DNA of 64,000 nt from JADJPO01 sp963750395 (GTDB lineage: Bacteria > Actinomycetota > Actinomycetes > Actinomycetales > Kineosporiaceae). The position numbers were made by a program, and so were the translations under genes. The stretch is taken from positions 164,311-228,310 of the forward strand of contig CAVVQM010000017.1 in assembly GCA_963750395.1 (NCBI GenBank), in the 5' to 3' direction. The notes beneath the pieces are model-generated. The model had not been told where the DNA came from. It saw only the letters and a program-made list of their open reading frames with translations, and did no database searches. Shown piece by piece: positions 54,466 to 63,950 of the stretch. The first letter of the stretch is position 1. The number at the start of each line of letters is the position of its first letter.

Positions 54466-55956
54466 TCAGGGGCTGCCGGCTGCGGCTGTCCGGTAGAGAT
54501 CCTCGACGTCGACCAGGACGACGCCGTCGTCCTGGTCGGCGGCCTGGAGCAGATCGGGGGTGAATCCGTTGCCGCCGTAGCAGACCAGGCGGGCGTCGGA
54601 GGCGCCGGGCCGGTCCTGGGCGGTCAGCAGGTCGCGGATGTGTCGGAGCCGGTCGAGGTGCGGTAGTCCCATGGTCTTGCCCAGTTTGGCCTCTCCGATG
54701 GCGAGCAATGCCGGGCGGTCGTGGTCGTCGAGACCGAAGGCGACGACGTCCAGCTCGTGGCTGGCCCGCTGGGCGGGGTCGTTGACGGTGCCGGTACCGA
54801 CGAGGCTGGGGTAGTCGCCGAGTAGATCGGGCGGCGCCAGGTGCCGGGTCCAGTACCTGGCGACGTGCTCGAGGCGGGGGCCGAGCACGTTGGAGGTGAA
54901 GCGGCGCTGGCTGCGCTGCCACAGGCGGGTGGCGTCGCGGGTGTGCTCCAGGTCGGACCAGATGGGGCGCATGACGGCGTGGTAGAAGGTCACGAGCGGT
55001 TCGGCGATGCGGAACGTGGTGCGGTTGTCCTTGAAAGCGTCGGGCTCCCGGGTGATCAGTCCGCAGTCCTGCAGGACGGTGAGCGGGTGGGCCAGGTCGC
55101 CGGACTTGCGGCCGAGGTAGGAGGCGATGCCGCCGCGGTGGGTGTTGCCGGAGGCGATGGCCGCCAGGACTGAGTGGTAGAGACCGATGTCGTGCAGGTC
55201 CGGTTCGTCGGCGAGCAGGTAGCGGGCTTCGCGGAACAGGGGACTGGTGGGGGACAGGACGGTGCGCAGGACCCAGTCGTCGAAGTCGTCGGGACCTGCG
55301 GGGGTGTCGTCGCGGGCGAACTCGCGGCGGTAGGCGGGGGTGCCGCCGACGATGGCGTTGACCTTCAGGGCGGTGATCGGGTCGTCGATGCCCCAGAACT
55401 CGGCGGCGAGGCGGTGGTCGAGGGTGGGGACGATCAGCTCCAGTCCCGCTCGGCCGCGCAGCGGGGCGTTGCCACTCAGGAGGCGGCCCATGAAGGACAT
55501 GGCCGATCCGCACAGCAGCAGACTGGTGTGGCTGGCCTCGCGCTCGGCGCGCAGCGGCGCCAAGGCGTTCTGCACGATGGACGGCAGTTGGGGGTTGGCT
55601 CGCACGAGGTAGGGGAACTCGTCGAGGACGACGGGGACGCGCCGGTCGCGCCCCAGGGCGAGCAGAGCGTCGACCGCCGGGTGCCAGGTGTCGAACGTGA
55701 ACGCGGCGGGCGCGCCGAGGTGGTCGGCGAGCGCGGATCCCAATCGGTTGAGGGACTCCCGGTCGGTGGCCTGATCTGCGGCGAAGTAGAAACCGCCGGT
55801 TGCCTGGCACAGTGCCCGCAGCAGGAAGGTCTTGCCCTGGCGTCTGCGTCCGGACACCACGCCGAGTCGCGCACCCGCGGCGGGTTCGGAGGCGAAGGCT
55901 GCCAGGGCTCGCCACTCGAGGTCGCGGTCGAACATCTCCGCCGGTCGGACGATCAC
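54466..55956 (-). CDS. AAA-type ATPase with DUF234-like C-terminus
   Basis: 496 residues. P-loop GVVSGRRRQGKTFLLRALCQ, Walker B VVLDEFPYLVRANPQL, sensor region LLLCGSAMSFMGRLLSG, arginine-rich lid. C-terminal winged-helix and PD-(D/E)xK-like part (ELDVVAFG...AIGEAKLGKT) as in archaeal-type ATPases of the DUF234 group. GTG 55956 follows AGGAGGAG and is chosen over upstream ATGs. The acidic residues ELD/GEAK could form a nuclease site. Often found alone or on mobile DNA; role unknown. Lies between the two 115-bp direct repeats. Confidence 0.85.
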   Translation of the reverse strand: MIVRPAEMFDRDLEWRALAAFASEPAAGARLGVVSGRRRQGKTFLLRALCQATGGFYFAADQATDRESLNRLGSALADHLGAPAAFTFDTWHPAVDALLALGRDRRVPVVLDEFPYLVRANPQLPSIVQNALAPLRAEREASHTSLLLCGSAMSFMGRLLSGNAPLRGRAGLELIVPTLDHRLAAEFWGIDDPITALKVNAIVGGTPAYRREFARDDTPAGPDDFDDWVLRTVLSPTSPLFREARYLLADEPDLHDIGLYHSVLAAIASGNTHRGGIASYLGRKSGDLAHPLTVLQDCGLITREPDAFKDNRTTFRIAEPLVTFYHAVMRPIWSDLEHTRDATRLWQRSQRRFTSNVLGPRLEHVARYWTRHLAPPDLLGDYPSLVGTGTVNDPAQRASHELDVVAFGLDDHDRPALLAIGEAKLGKTMGLPHLDRLRHIRDLLTAQDRPGASDARLVCYGGNGFTPDLLQAADQDDGVVLVDVEDLYRTAAAGSP

Positions 55957-55981
55957 GGGTGCTCCTCCTGATGGGCCGAGA

Positions 55982-56006
55982 ATCATAGCTCTAGTTATCA
56001 TAGCTT
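55982..56006 (-). promoter_or_regulatory. Two ATCATAGCT direct repeats, TATGAT -10 boxes of the ATPase gene
   Basis: ATCATAGCT at 55982-55990 and 55998-56006. On the minus strand each contains TATGAT, a good -10 sequence, in a locally AT-rich patch. Could be promoter plus regulator sites. Confidence 0.45.
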
Positions 56007-56033
56007 TGGTTATGAGAAGTGGGCGAGGCCGCT

Positions 56034-56148
56034 GCGGGTGCGCCAGGAGCGCGCCGAGCTGGTCGCCTCGTACTCCGCTCTGCTGGATGCGGTCACGGCG
56101 GGCGGGCACGAACGACCTGACAGCGTTGACACCTAGAATAACTAGGCA
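56034..56148 (+). repeat. 115-bp direct repeat, copy 2
   Basis: Near-copy of 53266-53380; carries the last ~35 codons of the 52745 gene (not translated here) and provides the -35 and operator of padR. Confidence 0.9.
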
Positions 56149-56154
56149 TAGCGT
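56126..56154 (+). promoter_or_regulatory. padR promoter with inverted repeat CCTAG-AATAA-CTAGG
   Basis: -35 TTGACA (56126-56131), exactly 17 bp, -10 TAGCGT (56149-56154). The spacer holds the inverted repeat, a probable binding site for the PadR protein encoded 9 bp downstream. The start codon is at about the expected transcription start. Confidence 0.7.
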
Positions 56155-56162
56155 GTCGAGGT

Positions 56163-56482
56163 ATGACGGGTGAGGCGCTGAAGGGCCATCTGGACCTGCT
56201 CGTGCTGAGCGTGCTGGCCGACGGTCCCCGGCACGGGTATGCGGTGATCGAGGCGCTGCGCGAGAGCAGCGAGGCGGTGTTCGACCTGCCCGAGGGCACC
56301 GTCTACCCGGCGTTGCACCGGCTGGAGAAGGCCGGTCTGTTGACCAGTGAGTGGGGAGTGGCCGGCGGACGGCGACGGCGCACGTATCGGATCACCGAGA
56401 CCGGCGCCGGCACCTTGACCGAATTGCGGACGGCGTGGCTGGAGTTCTCGGCCGCCGTCACCAGCGTCCTGAGGGGGCCGAC
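56163..56482 (+). CDS. PadR-family transcriptional regulator
   Basis: About 105 residues of winged helix: LKGHLDLLVLSVLADGPRHG, YAVIEALRES, LPEGTVYPALHRLEKAGLLT, GGRRRRTYRITETGAG. Small single-domain PadR proteins usually repress their own operon, here with the membrane protein at 56483. In the literal sequence the frame runs on into that gene without a stop. The true stop is unclear; a TGA at 56470 would end PadR after one shifted base. Confidence 0.82.
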
Positions 56483-57338
56483 ATGGCAACACGACCTGAT
56501 CGATGCCTATCTGATCGAGCTGCGCCGGGCGCTGAGCTGGCGCGCCGATCTGGACGACGTCTGCGCGGAGGTCGAGGACCACCTGCGCCAGCACGCCGAG
56601 CAGCTGGTCGCCGCGGGCATCGAGCCCGCCGAGGCGCAGCGGCGAACCCTGGAGTGCTTCGGCGACCTCGGCCTGGTCGCCCGATCGTTCGCCGTGACCC
56701 CGTCGGGTGGCCTGGCGGTGCCCACCACCGTTCACCCGGCGCAGTGGTCAACTCGCCGTCGCGGCCGGCGTCGCCTGGCTGGTGGCGGCCATCGTGTACT
56801 GGTTCGCCCAGGAGTCGCTGATCCTGACGGGATGGTCGGTGCAGCGGTACTTCGTGTTCGCCGGCGTGGCCACGCTGGCCATGGCCGTCACGACCGTGGC
56901 CCTGCTCGGCATGTCGGTTCGCGCCGGGGGAATGCGCAGCCGCACCACGTTCGCGGTGATCGGGCTCGGCGTGTTCAGCGCGCTCGCGGTCGGCGGGATC
57001 GCCTGGATGTGGGCGATCACGGCACTGCTGATCACCCTTGCGGGCGTGCTCGCACTGCGCGCCCTGCGCGGTGTCGGGGCTCGATCAGCCGATGCTGTCC
57101 GCGCTGCTCATCGTGGCGTGGCCCCTCGGAGCGGGAAGCCTGTACGCTCTTGAACGAGGTCTGGCCCATCGGCCAGGTGGATCAGTACGGCGACTATCCG
57201 TTGGCGTGGGCGCTCTCGTTCACCGTCGCGGCAGCACTGTTCGCGGTGGGCCTGATCGGCTACGGCCGCAGGCTGTCCCGCGAGGTTCCGGCCGAGCTGT
57301 CCACGCTGCGGTCCCCGGTGAGGGGCGCCACGGCCTGA
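56483..57338 (+). CDS. Permease-prefix/HAAS-domain membrane protein, frame-disrupted
   Basis: Starts with the helical prefix (DLIDAYLIELRRALSWRADL, HLRQHAEQLVAAGIEPAEAQ) found in membrane proteins encoded next to padR. Then come six or seven helices (AAGVAWLVAAIVYWFAQ, FVFAGVATLAMAVTTVALLG, LAWALSFTVAAALFAVGLIG) ending GATA at 57338. The proposed start MATR then LIDAY needs one base removed near 56495. Further breaks near 56745, 57080 and 57150, all like single insertions. Function unknown; these modules often mediate membrane-stress responses. Confidence 0.7.
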
Positions 57339-57366
57339 CCATCCAGACTCAGGTGCGGTGGCAGGC

Positions 57367-59341
57367 TCAGTTGCGGTGGCGAGCCCCGTTGTGTGAGTCG
57401 CGCCCGTTGGCGGACGAGCCGTTGCGACCGCCGTTGCGGGGCGCGCTGATCAAGGCGGGCAGCTCGCCCCATTCCACGTGCCAGACGCCCGTGGAGTCGT
57501 CGCCGCCGTCCTCGATCGGGTCGAGCCGGCTGATGGAGGGACGATCGGTGTTGATGATCATGTCGGCGTCGGGGGCGGGGTGCACGGTGCGGGACGTCGG
57601 TGCCGGCTCCGGCCGCAGCACCTGACTGCGGACGGCGGGCGGCGCGGCGGTCCAGCTCGCGGCCGGGGTGATGCCGGGCCAGTCCACGATCGTCGTCCGG
57701 TCGCTGTTGATCGCGGGCACCTGGTCGGGGTCCGGGTAGGCCGGGGGCGCCGGGCCGCCTGGTGCCGGGCGGCGGAGCTGGGGCGGGTGGCGAGGGCGAG
57801 GTGAGGCGCTGACGGCCTGAGGAGCCGGCGGGTTCGGCGCCGATTCGAGCGCGGTCACGTCGATCCGCTCGGGCGCGGCCCGGCGACCGCGTCGCGTCGC
57901 CGGCTCGACGGGCCCGGGCGCAGCGGCCGCCCTCGCGGCAGGCGCCGCGGTCGAGGTGGGCGACGGCGGACGCGGTGGTGGAGCGGTAGCCGCGGTAGGC
58001 GTCGTAGCCGCCGTAGTAGCCCGAGCCCTTCTTGCGCGGAATGCGGTTGAGGACGACGCCGAGCACGTTCGCGCCCGCGGTCCGCAGCGCCTGGGTGGCC
58101 TCGGCGAGCTGCTCGACGTGGGTGGACGCGGCGCGGGTGACGACCAGGGCGCCGTCGCTGGCCCGGGCGAGCAGGGCGGCGTCGGTGACCGGCAGCAGGG
58201 GAGGGGAGTCCAGGACGACGGTGATGCCGGCGTCGGTGAGCTCGCCGATCAGCGCCTTCATGCGGGCCGAGCCGATCAGCTCGGCCGGGTTCGGCGGGAT
58301 CGGGCCCGCGGTGAGCACCTTGAGCGGCAGGTCGGGCCGCCAGGGCTGCAGCGCCTCGTCGAGCGCGAGGTCACCGAGCAGCACCGAGGTGAGCCCGACC
58401 CCGCTGGAGAGCGTGAACACGTCGGCGATCGTCGGCCGGCGCAGGTCGGCGTCGATCAGCACGACGTCCTCCCCGGCCTGGGCCATGGCGATGGCCAGGT
58501 TGGCCGCGGTGCTCGTCTTGCCCTCGGACGGAACGGAACTGGTGACCACCAGGCTGCGCACGGCGTGGTCGACGGACAGGAAGCGGATGTTGGTCCGCAG
58601 CTGCCGGAACGCCTCGGCCCGCACCGAGAACGGGTCGTGGGTGATCAGGCGGTGCTCGTCGGCCTCGGGGTCCTCATGGACGGCGGTCAGCACCGGGGCC
58701 TGGGCGGTGTTCTGCGCGTGGTCCTTGGACTTGATGGTCTTGTCGAAGCTGTCGCGCAGGACGGCGAGCCCGACGCCGAGGCCGAGGCCGACCAGCAGGC
58801 CGAGCAGCACGTTGAGCTTGGTGCGCGGCGAGACCGGCACGGTCGGGGTCGACGGCGGCCCGGGTGCGGGAGACGTTGACCGGCGACTTGGCCTCGCCCG
58901 GTGGGGTTTCCAGCTCGGCGATCAGCTTCGGGAAGGTGGTCGCGATGGCGTTGGCGATGTCGCGGGCGCGCTCGGGGCTGGGGTCGGTGACGGCGATCTC
59001 GATGAGGACGGTGTCGAGCGGGCTGGTGGCCGTGACCTCGCCGGCCAGCTGCTCGGCGGTCGTCGGGAGGTGCAGGTCGTCGATGACCGGTTGGAGCACG
59101 CGCGGGCTGGTGACGAGATCGGTGTAGGACTTGACCCGCTGCTGGGTGAAGCTGCTGCCCTGGGTCAGGTCGCTGATGTCGGCGCCGCCGCTGGGTGGAG
59201 ACGAAGACCTGGGCCTTGGCCTGGTAGAGGGGCGTCGCGGCCAGCGAGTAGGCGAGGGCGCCCGCCGTGCCGAGCACCGCCATCGACCGCGACCAGCAGC
59301 CAGTTCTGCCGCAGCAGCCGTAGGTACTCAGCAAGCGTCAC
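57367..59341 (-). CDS. Wzc-like polysaccharide co-polymerase/tyrosine kinase, four frame breaks
   Basis: About 655 residues. Start GTG 59341 (VTLAEYLRLLRQNW) with GGGGAGGGGA upstream. Wzz domain with two helices (AVLGTAGALAYSLAATPLYQ; LNVLLGLLVGLGLGVGLAVL). BY-kinase domain with all motifs: Walker A SSVPSEGKTSTAANLA, A' VVLIDADLRRPTIAD, B ITVVLDSPPLLP. Tyrosine cluster GSGYYGGYDAYRGYRS is the usual autophosphorylation site, followed by a ~190-residue Pro-rich tail. Breaks near 59290, 59190, 58858 and 57955, each like one inserted base. Should set chain length of the exported polymer and be a substrate of the phosphatase at 18815 (inference). Confidence 0.88.
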
Positions 59342-60212
59342 CGTGTCGTCCCCTCCCCAGTCGCTGTGCCGACACGCCCGCTACCCTAGCAACTTTTGGT
59401 GATCGAGCGGATGCACAGAGCAATAGTCTGCCCATCAGCCGCGGCGCTCGGGCTCAGGACGGGGCAAGCGGGTTGGCTTGCTCTCGCGGAGCATATTGAC
59501 GTCGGGCCGGTGTTCGAACCCAGCCCTCGCGACGGGCAGGATGCTGCGCCTTCTAAACTATTAGACTGGTCTGGTTGTGAGGGGGCCCGCGGGCTCGTCG
59601 GATTGGGCGGCATCAGGTACACGGCTGGTACACGGCCGATGGTTCGCGTCCGTGGACTGGCCCGCGCGGGTGATCGCGACCGTGCCGCTGTCAGGGCTGG
59701 CGACCAGCCGTCGGTAGCGTCCAGTGGTAGCGCTGCTCAGTGGATGGGGTCATTCCAATCCCCGCCCTTGCAGAAGGCACACTGCAGTGCTCAACGCCTT
59801 CGTCGGTTCTGGGGTCTTCGCCAGTCGGTTAGCCGATGCGAGTACTGGACACCGCCATCGCCTTCCACTCATATGGAGGGTCGCAACGTCAAGGGGCAGG
59901 GGGATCGAACCCGCCGGGGTGTTGTCGGGCGGGCGTGTGCGGGTCGGGTCTGTGTGGGGCCGGTGGGAGATCCGGTTTCAGGTTCGTCAACGACGCGATG
60001 TCCAGACTCATATACGCGGATTGGTTACCTGCATGACCGAGTGTTCGTCGGGAACGGAGCCGCTGTCTAAGACCGAGCGTGGCCCAGGGTCAGGGTTGGA
60101 TCCCGGGGTGCTCGTAGTGGTCTCGCGGGTCGTTCCTCGCGCTGCTGTTGCCGGGTTCTCCCACCGGCCGGTCTTGTGCCGGCGGCAGCCGCGAACGGCG
60201 CGGCGGGGTCGG
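59342..60212. other. 871-bp region without a recognisable gene
   Basis: Lower GC than its surroundings, short frames only, none with conserved motifs. Contains tRNA-like T-loop words (GTTCGAA, GATCGAACC) that do not fold into a tRNA. Probably intergenic plus decayed DNA next to the IS110 remnant. Confidence 0.5.
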
Positions 60213-60920
60213 TCAGTCGTCCATGGTGGCCAGGCTCCAGCACCAGCCCGCGAGTTCGCGGGCGACGGCCACCGCGATCACGGTGGGCCGCTTCTTGCGG
60301 GCGGCCATCGTGGCCCAGCGGTGGTGCAGGCGCCGGTCGGCGGCCTCACCGCGGGCCCGCACGCCGGGCGACAGCCCGGCCCGGCGGGCCGCCACGGCCT
60401 TGCTCGGTCCGGGCGTAGCAGGCCGACGGTGGTGCCAGGCCGCCTCGACCAGCAGCCGCCGGGCGTGGGTGTTTCCGGTCTTGGTGATCGACCCCTGGTT
60501 GCGGCTGGCGCCGCTGGAGGACTCGGAGGGGACCAGGCCCAGGTAGGCGCCGATACTGGCACCGGTGAACCGGTCCCAGTCGCCGATCTCGACGGCCAAC
60601 CCGAACCCGGTCAATGTCGCGATCCCGCGGATGGCGCCCAACCGGGACACGATCGGCGCCCACGTCGGTGTGGCGGCGGTCGCGATGATCGCCTCGTCCA
60701 GACGGGCCCGGCGCGCGGTCACCGACAGCACCGCGTCGAAGGCCTCCTCGAACGAGGCCCGGGTGCCGGGCAGCTCGAACCGTTGTGAACGCAGCCACCG
60801 TTCGTGCACCCCGGTCCAGGCCTGGCCACCGGAATAGACGATCCCGCGCCGCAGCAACAGCTTCGACAGCCGGTGCCTGGCCCGCATCAAGTCCACTCGG
60901 GCGTCATCGCGGGCTCGGTG
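60213..60920 (-). pseudogene. IS110-family transposase, 5'-truncated
   Basis: Keeps the C-terminal transposase_20 part: RARDDARVDLMRARHRLSKL, YSGGQAWTGVHERWL, IVSRLGAIRGIATLTGFGL, FTGASIGAYLGLVPSE, and the catalytic-serine region SITKTGNTHARRLLVEAAWH. The N-terminal DEDD RuvC-like domain is missing; upstream of 60920 the frame continues into unrelated sequence. Inactive remnant. Confidence 0.85.
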
Positions 60921-61320
60921 TTGCCCGACGCTCCAGATGAGGACGAAGGCGACGTCCGTCGTGACGACGCATTCGGCGCGTTTCGGGCGACAGGCTGGGT
61001 ATGACGGCGACAGCCTGAGCATCGGTGCGCGGCGTGGTGCTCACGGCGACGGGTTCGTCCTCAGGCTGTCGCCGAGGGCGGGGCAGACCGGTGCCCGGGG
61101 CCGGCTCAGTTGATCATCTGCGGAGTGGGTGCAGCAGCGACCTACCGATGACCATCGCCACGGCGACCGGCGAGCCCAAGCTCGGCCCCAGACGCAGCCG
61201 GGCCGCGGCCACAGCGGATCCAGTGCCTCGAGGGCATCGGCCAGCGGGCTCCCGGCAGGGAGGACCTGGCCGAGCAGCGGGTCCAGTTCGACCGCCAGGC
61301 GCATCGCCTCGGCCCGCGTG
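60921..61320. other. Unassigned DNA between the two insertion sequences
   Basis: 400 bp. Contains a 14-bp perfect inverted repeat, GGCGACAGCCTGAG (61006-61019) and its complement (61060-61073). A minus-strand frame at 61041-61304 (MRLAVELDPLLGQVLPAGSP) may be a fragment of a gene cut by the IS21 insertion; no family recognised. Confidence 0.4.
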
Positions 61321-61374
61321 TGTCAGCCTGAAGTGGCCCCACTTGGAGCTGTTGTGCTGGTCTGAAGTGGCCCC
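61321..61374 (+). repeat. IS21 left-end repeats
   Basis: Two copies of CTGAAGTGGCCCCAC spaced 35 bp apart (near 61328 and 61363), the presumed transposase binding sites. Confidence 0.7.
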
Positions 61375-61423
61375 ACCCTCGACCATCTGACCCTTACTGT
61401 CCGTGACGTCTGCCAAGGCGTTC

Positions 61424-63040
61424 ATGGAGAGGGTGAGAGTGAAGGAGAGATCGAGAGTGGAGCAGTTCGAAGGTATCCGACGTGACAGCCGGGATGAGGG
61501 CCTGTCGGTGAGGGCTCTGGCTGTTCGGCATGGGGTGCATCGGCGGACGGTGCGTGCGGCGTTGGGGGATGCGACCCCGCCGACGCGCAAGATCCCGGCT
61601 CGGGATCGGCCGGTGCTGGGCGTGTATGAGGACCTGGTGCGGTCCTGGCTGATCGCGGACAAGGAGGTGCCGCGCAAGCAGCGGCATACGGCCCGGCGGG
61701 TGTGGCAGCGACTGGTCGAGGAGGAGGGCGCGCGGGTGGGTGAGTCCAGTGTCCGGTCTCTGGTGGCGGTGATCCGGCGTGAGATCGGTTCGGGCGGGCC
61801 GGTGGTGACGGTGCCGCAGACTCATCCGGCTGGGGAGGAGGCTGAGGTCGACTTCGGGGAGTTCGTCGCGGTGATCGCCGGTGAGCTGATCAAGTTGTGG
61901 ATGTTCGTGCTGCGGCTGTCCCACTCCGGGCGCGCGGTGCACATCGCTTACGGCAACCAGGCGCAGGAGTCGTTCCTGGACGGGCATGTCCGGGCGTTCG
62001 CCGCGTTGGGTGGGGTGCCGACCGGGATGATCCGGTATGACAACCTGACCCCGGCGGTGATCCGGGTGCTGATGGGCCGCGACCGCGCCCAGAACCCCCG
62101 GTTCGTGGCGATGAGGTCGCATTACGGGTATGACTCGTTCTTCTGCACCCCCGGCATCGAGGGCGCGCACGAGAAGGGCGGCGTCGAGGGTGAGATCGGC
62201 CGGTTCCGGCGCCGGCACCTGACCCCGGTCCCGGATGTGGGGTCGTTGGCCGCGTTGAACGCTGCCCTGGCGGCGGCCGATGCGCGTGATGACGCCCGGC
62301 GGATCGCGGCCCGGACCGAGACGGTCGGGGCGGCGTTCGAACGGGAGATGGTGGTGTTGAACCCGTTGCCGGACAGCGACTTCGACGTGTCGTTGGCGTT
62401 GTCGTGCCGGGTCGATACCAAGGCCCGGATCTGTGTGCGTCAGTCCTACTACTCGGTCCCGGCCCGTCTGGCGGGGCGGCGGGTGAGCGCCCGCCTCGGC
62501 GCGGCGAGCGTCACCGCGTGGGCCGACGGCGTCCAGGTCGCCGATCACGTCCGGTCGTTGCACAAGGGCAGCGAGACTCTGGTCCTGGACCACTACCTGG
62601 AGGTCCTGACCCGCAAGCCCGGCGCCCTGTCCGGGGCGACCGCCCTGGCCGCGGCCCGCGCCGCGGGGTCGTTCACGCCCGTGCATCAGCGGTTCTGGGA
62701 CGCCGCCCGCCGCCAGCTCGGTGACGGGCCCGGCACCCGCGCCCTGATCGGGGTGCTGCTGCTGGCCCGCACGATGCCCGCCACCGCCGTGGACGCCGGG
62801 ATGGGCGCCGCGCTACGGCTGGGCCGCTACGAACCCGACCTGGTCGCGGTGGAGGCCCGCCGCGCCCAGACCGGGCAACCGGCCCCGGCTCCGGTCCCGG
62901 TCCCGGCCGGCGCCGGCCCCGCCGCGGGCGTGCTGCGGGCGGTGCCCACGCTGAGCGGCTACGACGACCTGCTGACCACCAGCGTCGGTGGTCCCACCGC
63001 GGCCACGACCGGGACACCGGACCTGGACGTGCCGGCATGA
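61424..63040 (+). CDS. istA: IS21 transposase IstA
   Basis: About 538 residues. N-terminal helix-turn-helix (VRALAVRHGVHRRTVRAALG), DDE catalytic core with Asp in GEEAEVDFGEFVAV, Asp in GMIRYDNLTPAVI and Glu in EKGGVEGEIGRFRR, and a C-terminal beta domain (RQSYYSVPARLAGRRVSARL). Frames upstream to GTG 61403 and starts at 61433 or 61439 are also possible; ATG 61424 has AAGG 6 nt before. Stop overlaps istB by ATGA. No frame break, unlike many neighbours. Confidence 0.93.
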   Translation: MERVRVKERSRVEQFEGIRRDSRDEGLSVRALAVRHGVHRRTVRAALGDATPPTRKIPARDRPVLGVYEDLVRSWLIADKEVPRKQRHTARRVWQRLVEEEGARVGESSVRSLVAVIRREIGSGGPVVTVPQTHPAGEEAEVDFGEFVAVIAGELIKLWMFVLRLSHSGRAVHIAYGNQAQESFLDGHVRAFAALGGVPTGMIRYDNLTPAVIRVLMGRDRAQNPRFVAMRSHYGYDSFFCTPGIEGAHEKGGVEGEIGRFRRRHLTPVPDVGSLAALNAALAAADARDDARRIAARTETVGAAFEREMVVLNPLPDSDFDVSLALSCRVDTKARICVRQSYYSVPARLAGRRVSARLGAASVTAWADGVQVADHVRSLHKGSETLVLDHYLEVLTRKPGALSGATALAAARAAGSFTPVHQRFWDAARRQLGDGPGTRALIGVLLLARTMPATAVDAGMGAALRLGRYEPDLVAVEARRAQTGQPAPAPVPVPAGAGPAAGVLRAVPTLSGYDDLLTTSVGGPTAATTGTPDLDVPA

Positions 63041-63903
63041 GCCCGGCCACGACCCCGGCCCGACCCGGCACCCGGGCAGGCACGGCGACCAAACGGACCG
63101 CGGCCCCGGTGGCGTTGCCGCCGGTGACCGCCCTGTCCGACCCCGCGGCCGACGCCGCGATCGGCGCCGCCTGCCGGGCCCTGTCCCTACCCACGATCCG
63201 GGAGCAGGCCGGACCGTTGGCGGCGGCTGCAGCCCGAGAACGCCTGTCCCACAAGGCATACCTGGCCGAGGTCCTGACCGCCGAGTGCGACGACCGGCAC
63301 ACCCGGCGCCGCCTCCGGCTGGTCAAGGAAGCCAAGTTCCCCCGCCCCAAACGCCTCGAGGACCTCGACCTGACCGCCATCCCCGACCTGCCCGCGGCGA
63401 CCCTGGCGCTGCTGGCCTCAGGGGCCTGGGTCACCGCCGGGGAACCGGTCGTCCTGCTCGGGGACTCCGGCACCGGCAAGACCCACCTGCTGATCGGGTT
63501 CGGCACCGCCGCCGCCGAACAAGGCCGACGGGTCCGCTACGTCACCACCGCCGCCCTGGTCAACGAACTCGTCGAGGCCGCCGACGCCAAACAGCTGTCC
63601 CGCGTCGTGGGCCGCTACGCCCGCCTCGATCTCCTCTGCCTGGACGAGGTCGGCTACGTCCACCTCGACCCCCGCGGCGCCGAGCTGCTCTTCCAGATCA
63701 TCACCGCCAGAGAGGAGAAAGCCTCGATCGCCTGCGCCTCCAACGCCCCGTTCAGCGAATGGGGCGCCACCTTCACCGACCCCCGCCTGGCCGCCGCCGT
63801 CGTGGACCGCCTGACCTTCCGGGCCCACATCATCCAGACCGGCACCGACTCCTACCGGCTACGCACCACCCGCGCGAAGAAGGCCGCCGGCCCACACACC
63901 TAA
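63037..63903 (+). CDS. istB: IS21 helper ATPase IstB
   Basis: 288 residues, AAA+ helper that selects the target for IstA. Walker A LLGDSGTGKTHLLIGF, Walker B DLLCLDEVGYVHLD, sensor 1 ACASNAPFSEWG, arginine in DRLTFRAHII. A Pro/Ala-rich N-terminal tail of ~25 residues precedes the usual helical domain. Intact. Confidence 0.95.
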   Translation: MSPATTPARPGTRAGTATKRTAAPVALPPVTALSDPAADAAIGAACRALSLPTIREQAGPLAAAAARERLSHKAYLAEVLTAECDDRHTRRRLRLVKEAKFPRPKRLEDLDLTAIPDLPAATLALLASGAWVTAGEPVVLLGDSGTGKTHLLIGFGTAAAEQGRRVRYVTTAALVNELVEAADAKQLSRVVGRYARLDLLCLDEVGYVHLDPRGAELLFQIITAREEKASIACASNAPFSEWGATFTDPRLAAAVVDRLTFRAHIIQTGTDSYRLRTTRAKKAAGPHT

Positions 63904-63950
63904 CCCCGAAGATCCAACACGGACCGTCACCAACCGCAAGATCAACCAAC

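Noticed and set aside
59511..59910. tRNA-like T-loop words (GTTCGAA at 59513; GATCGAACC at 59903)
   Set aside because: Flanking bases do not form a T stem, anticodon arm or acceptor stem.
59724..60788. 354-residue plus-strand frame
   Set aside because: Low-complexity Arg/Gly composition and antisense to the IS110 transposase in its second half.
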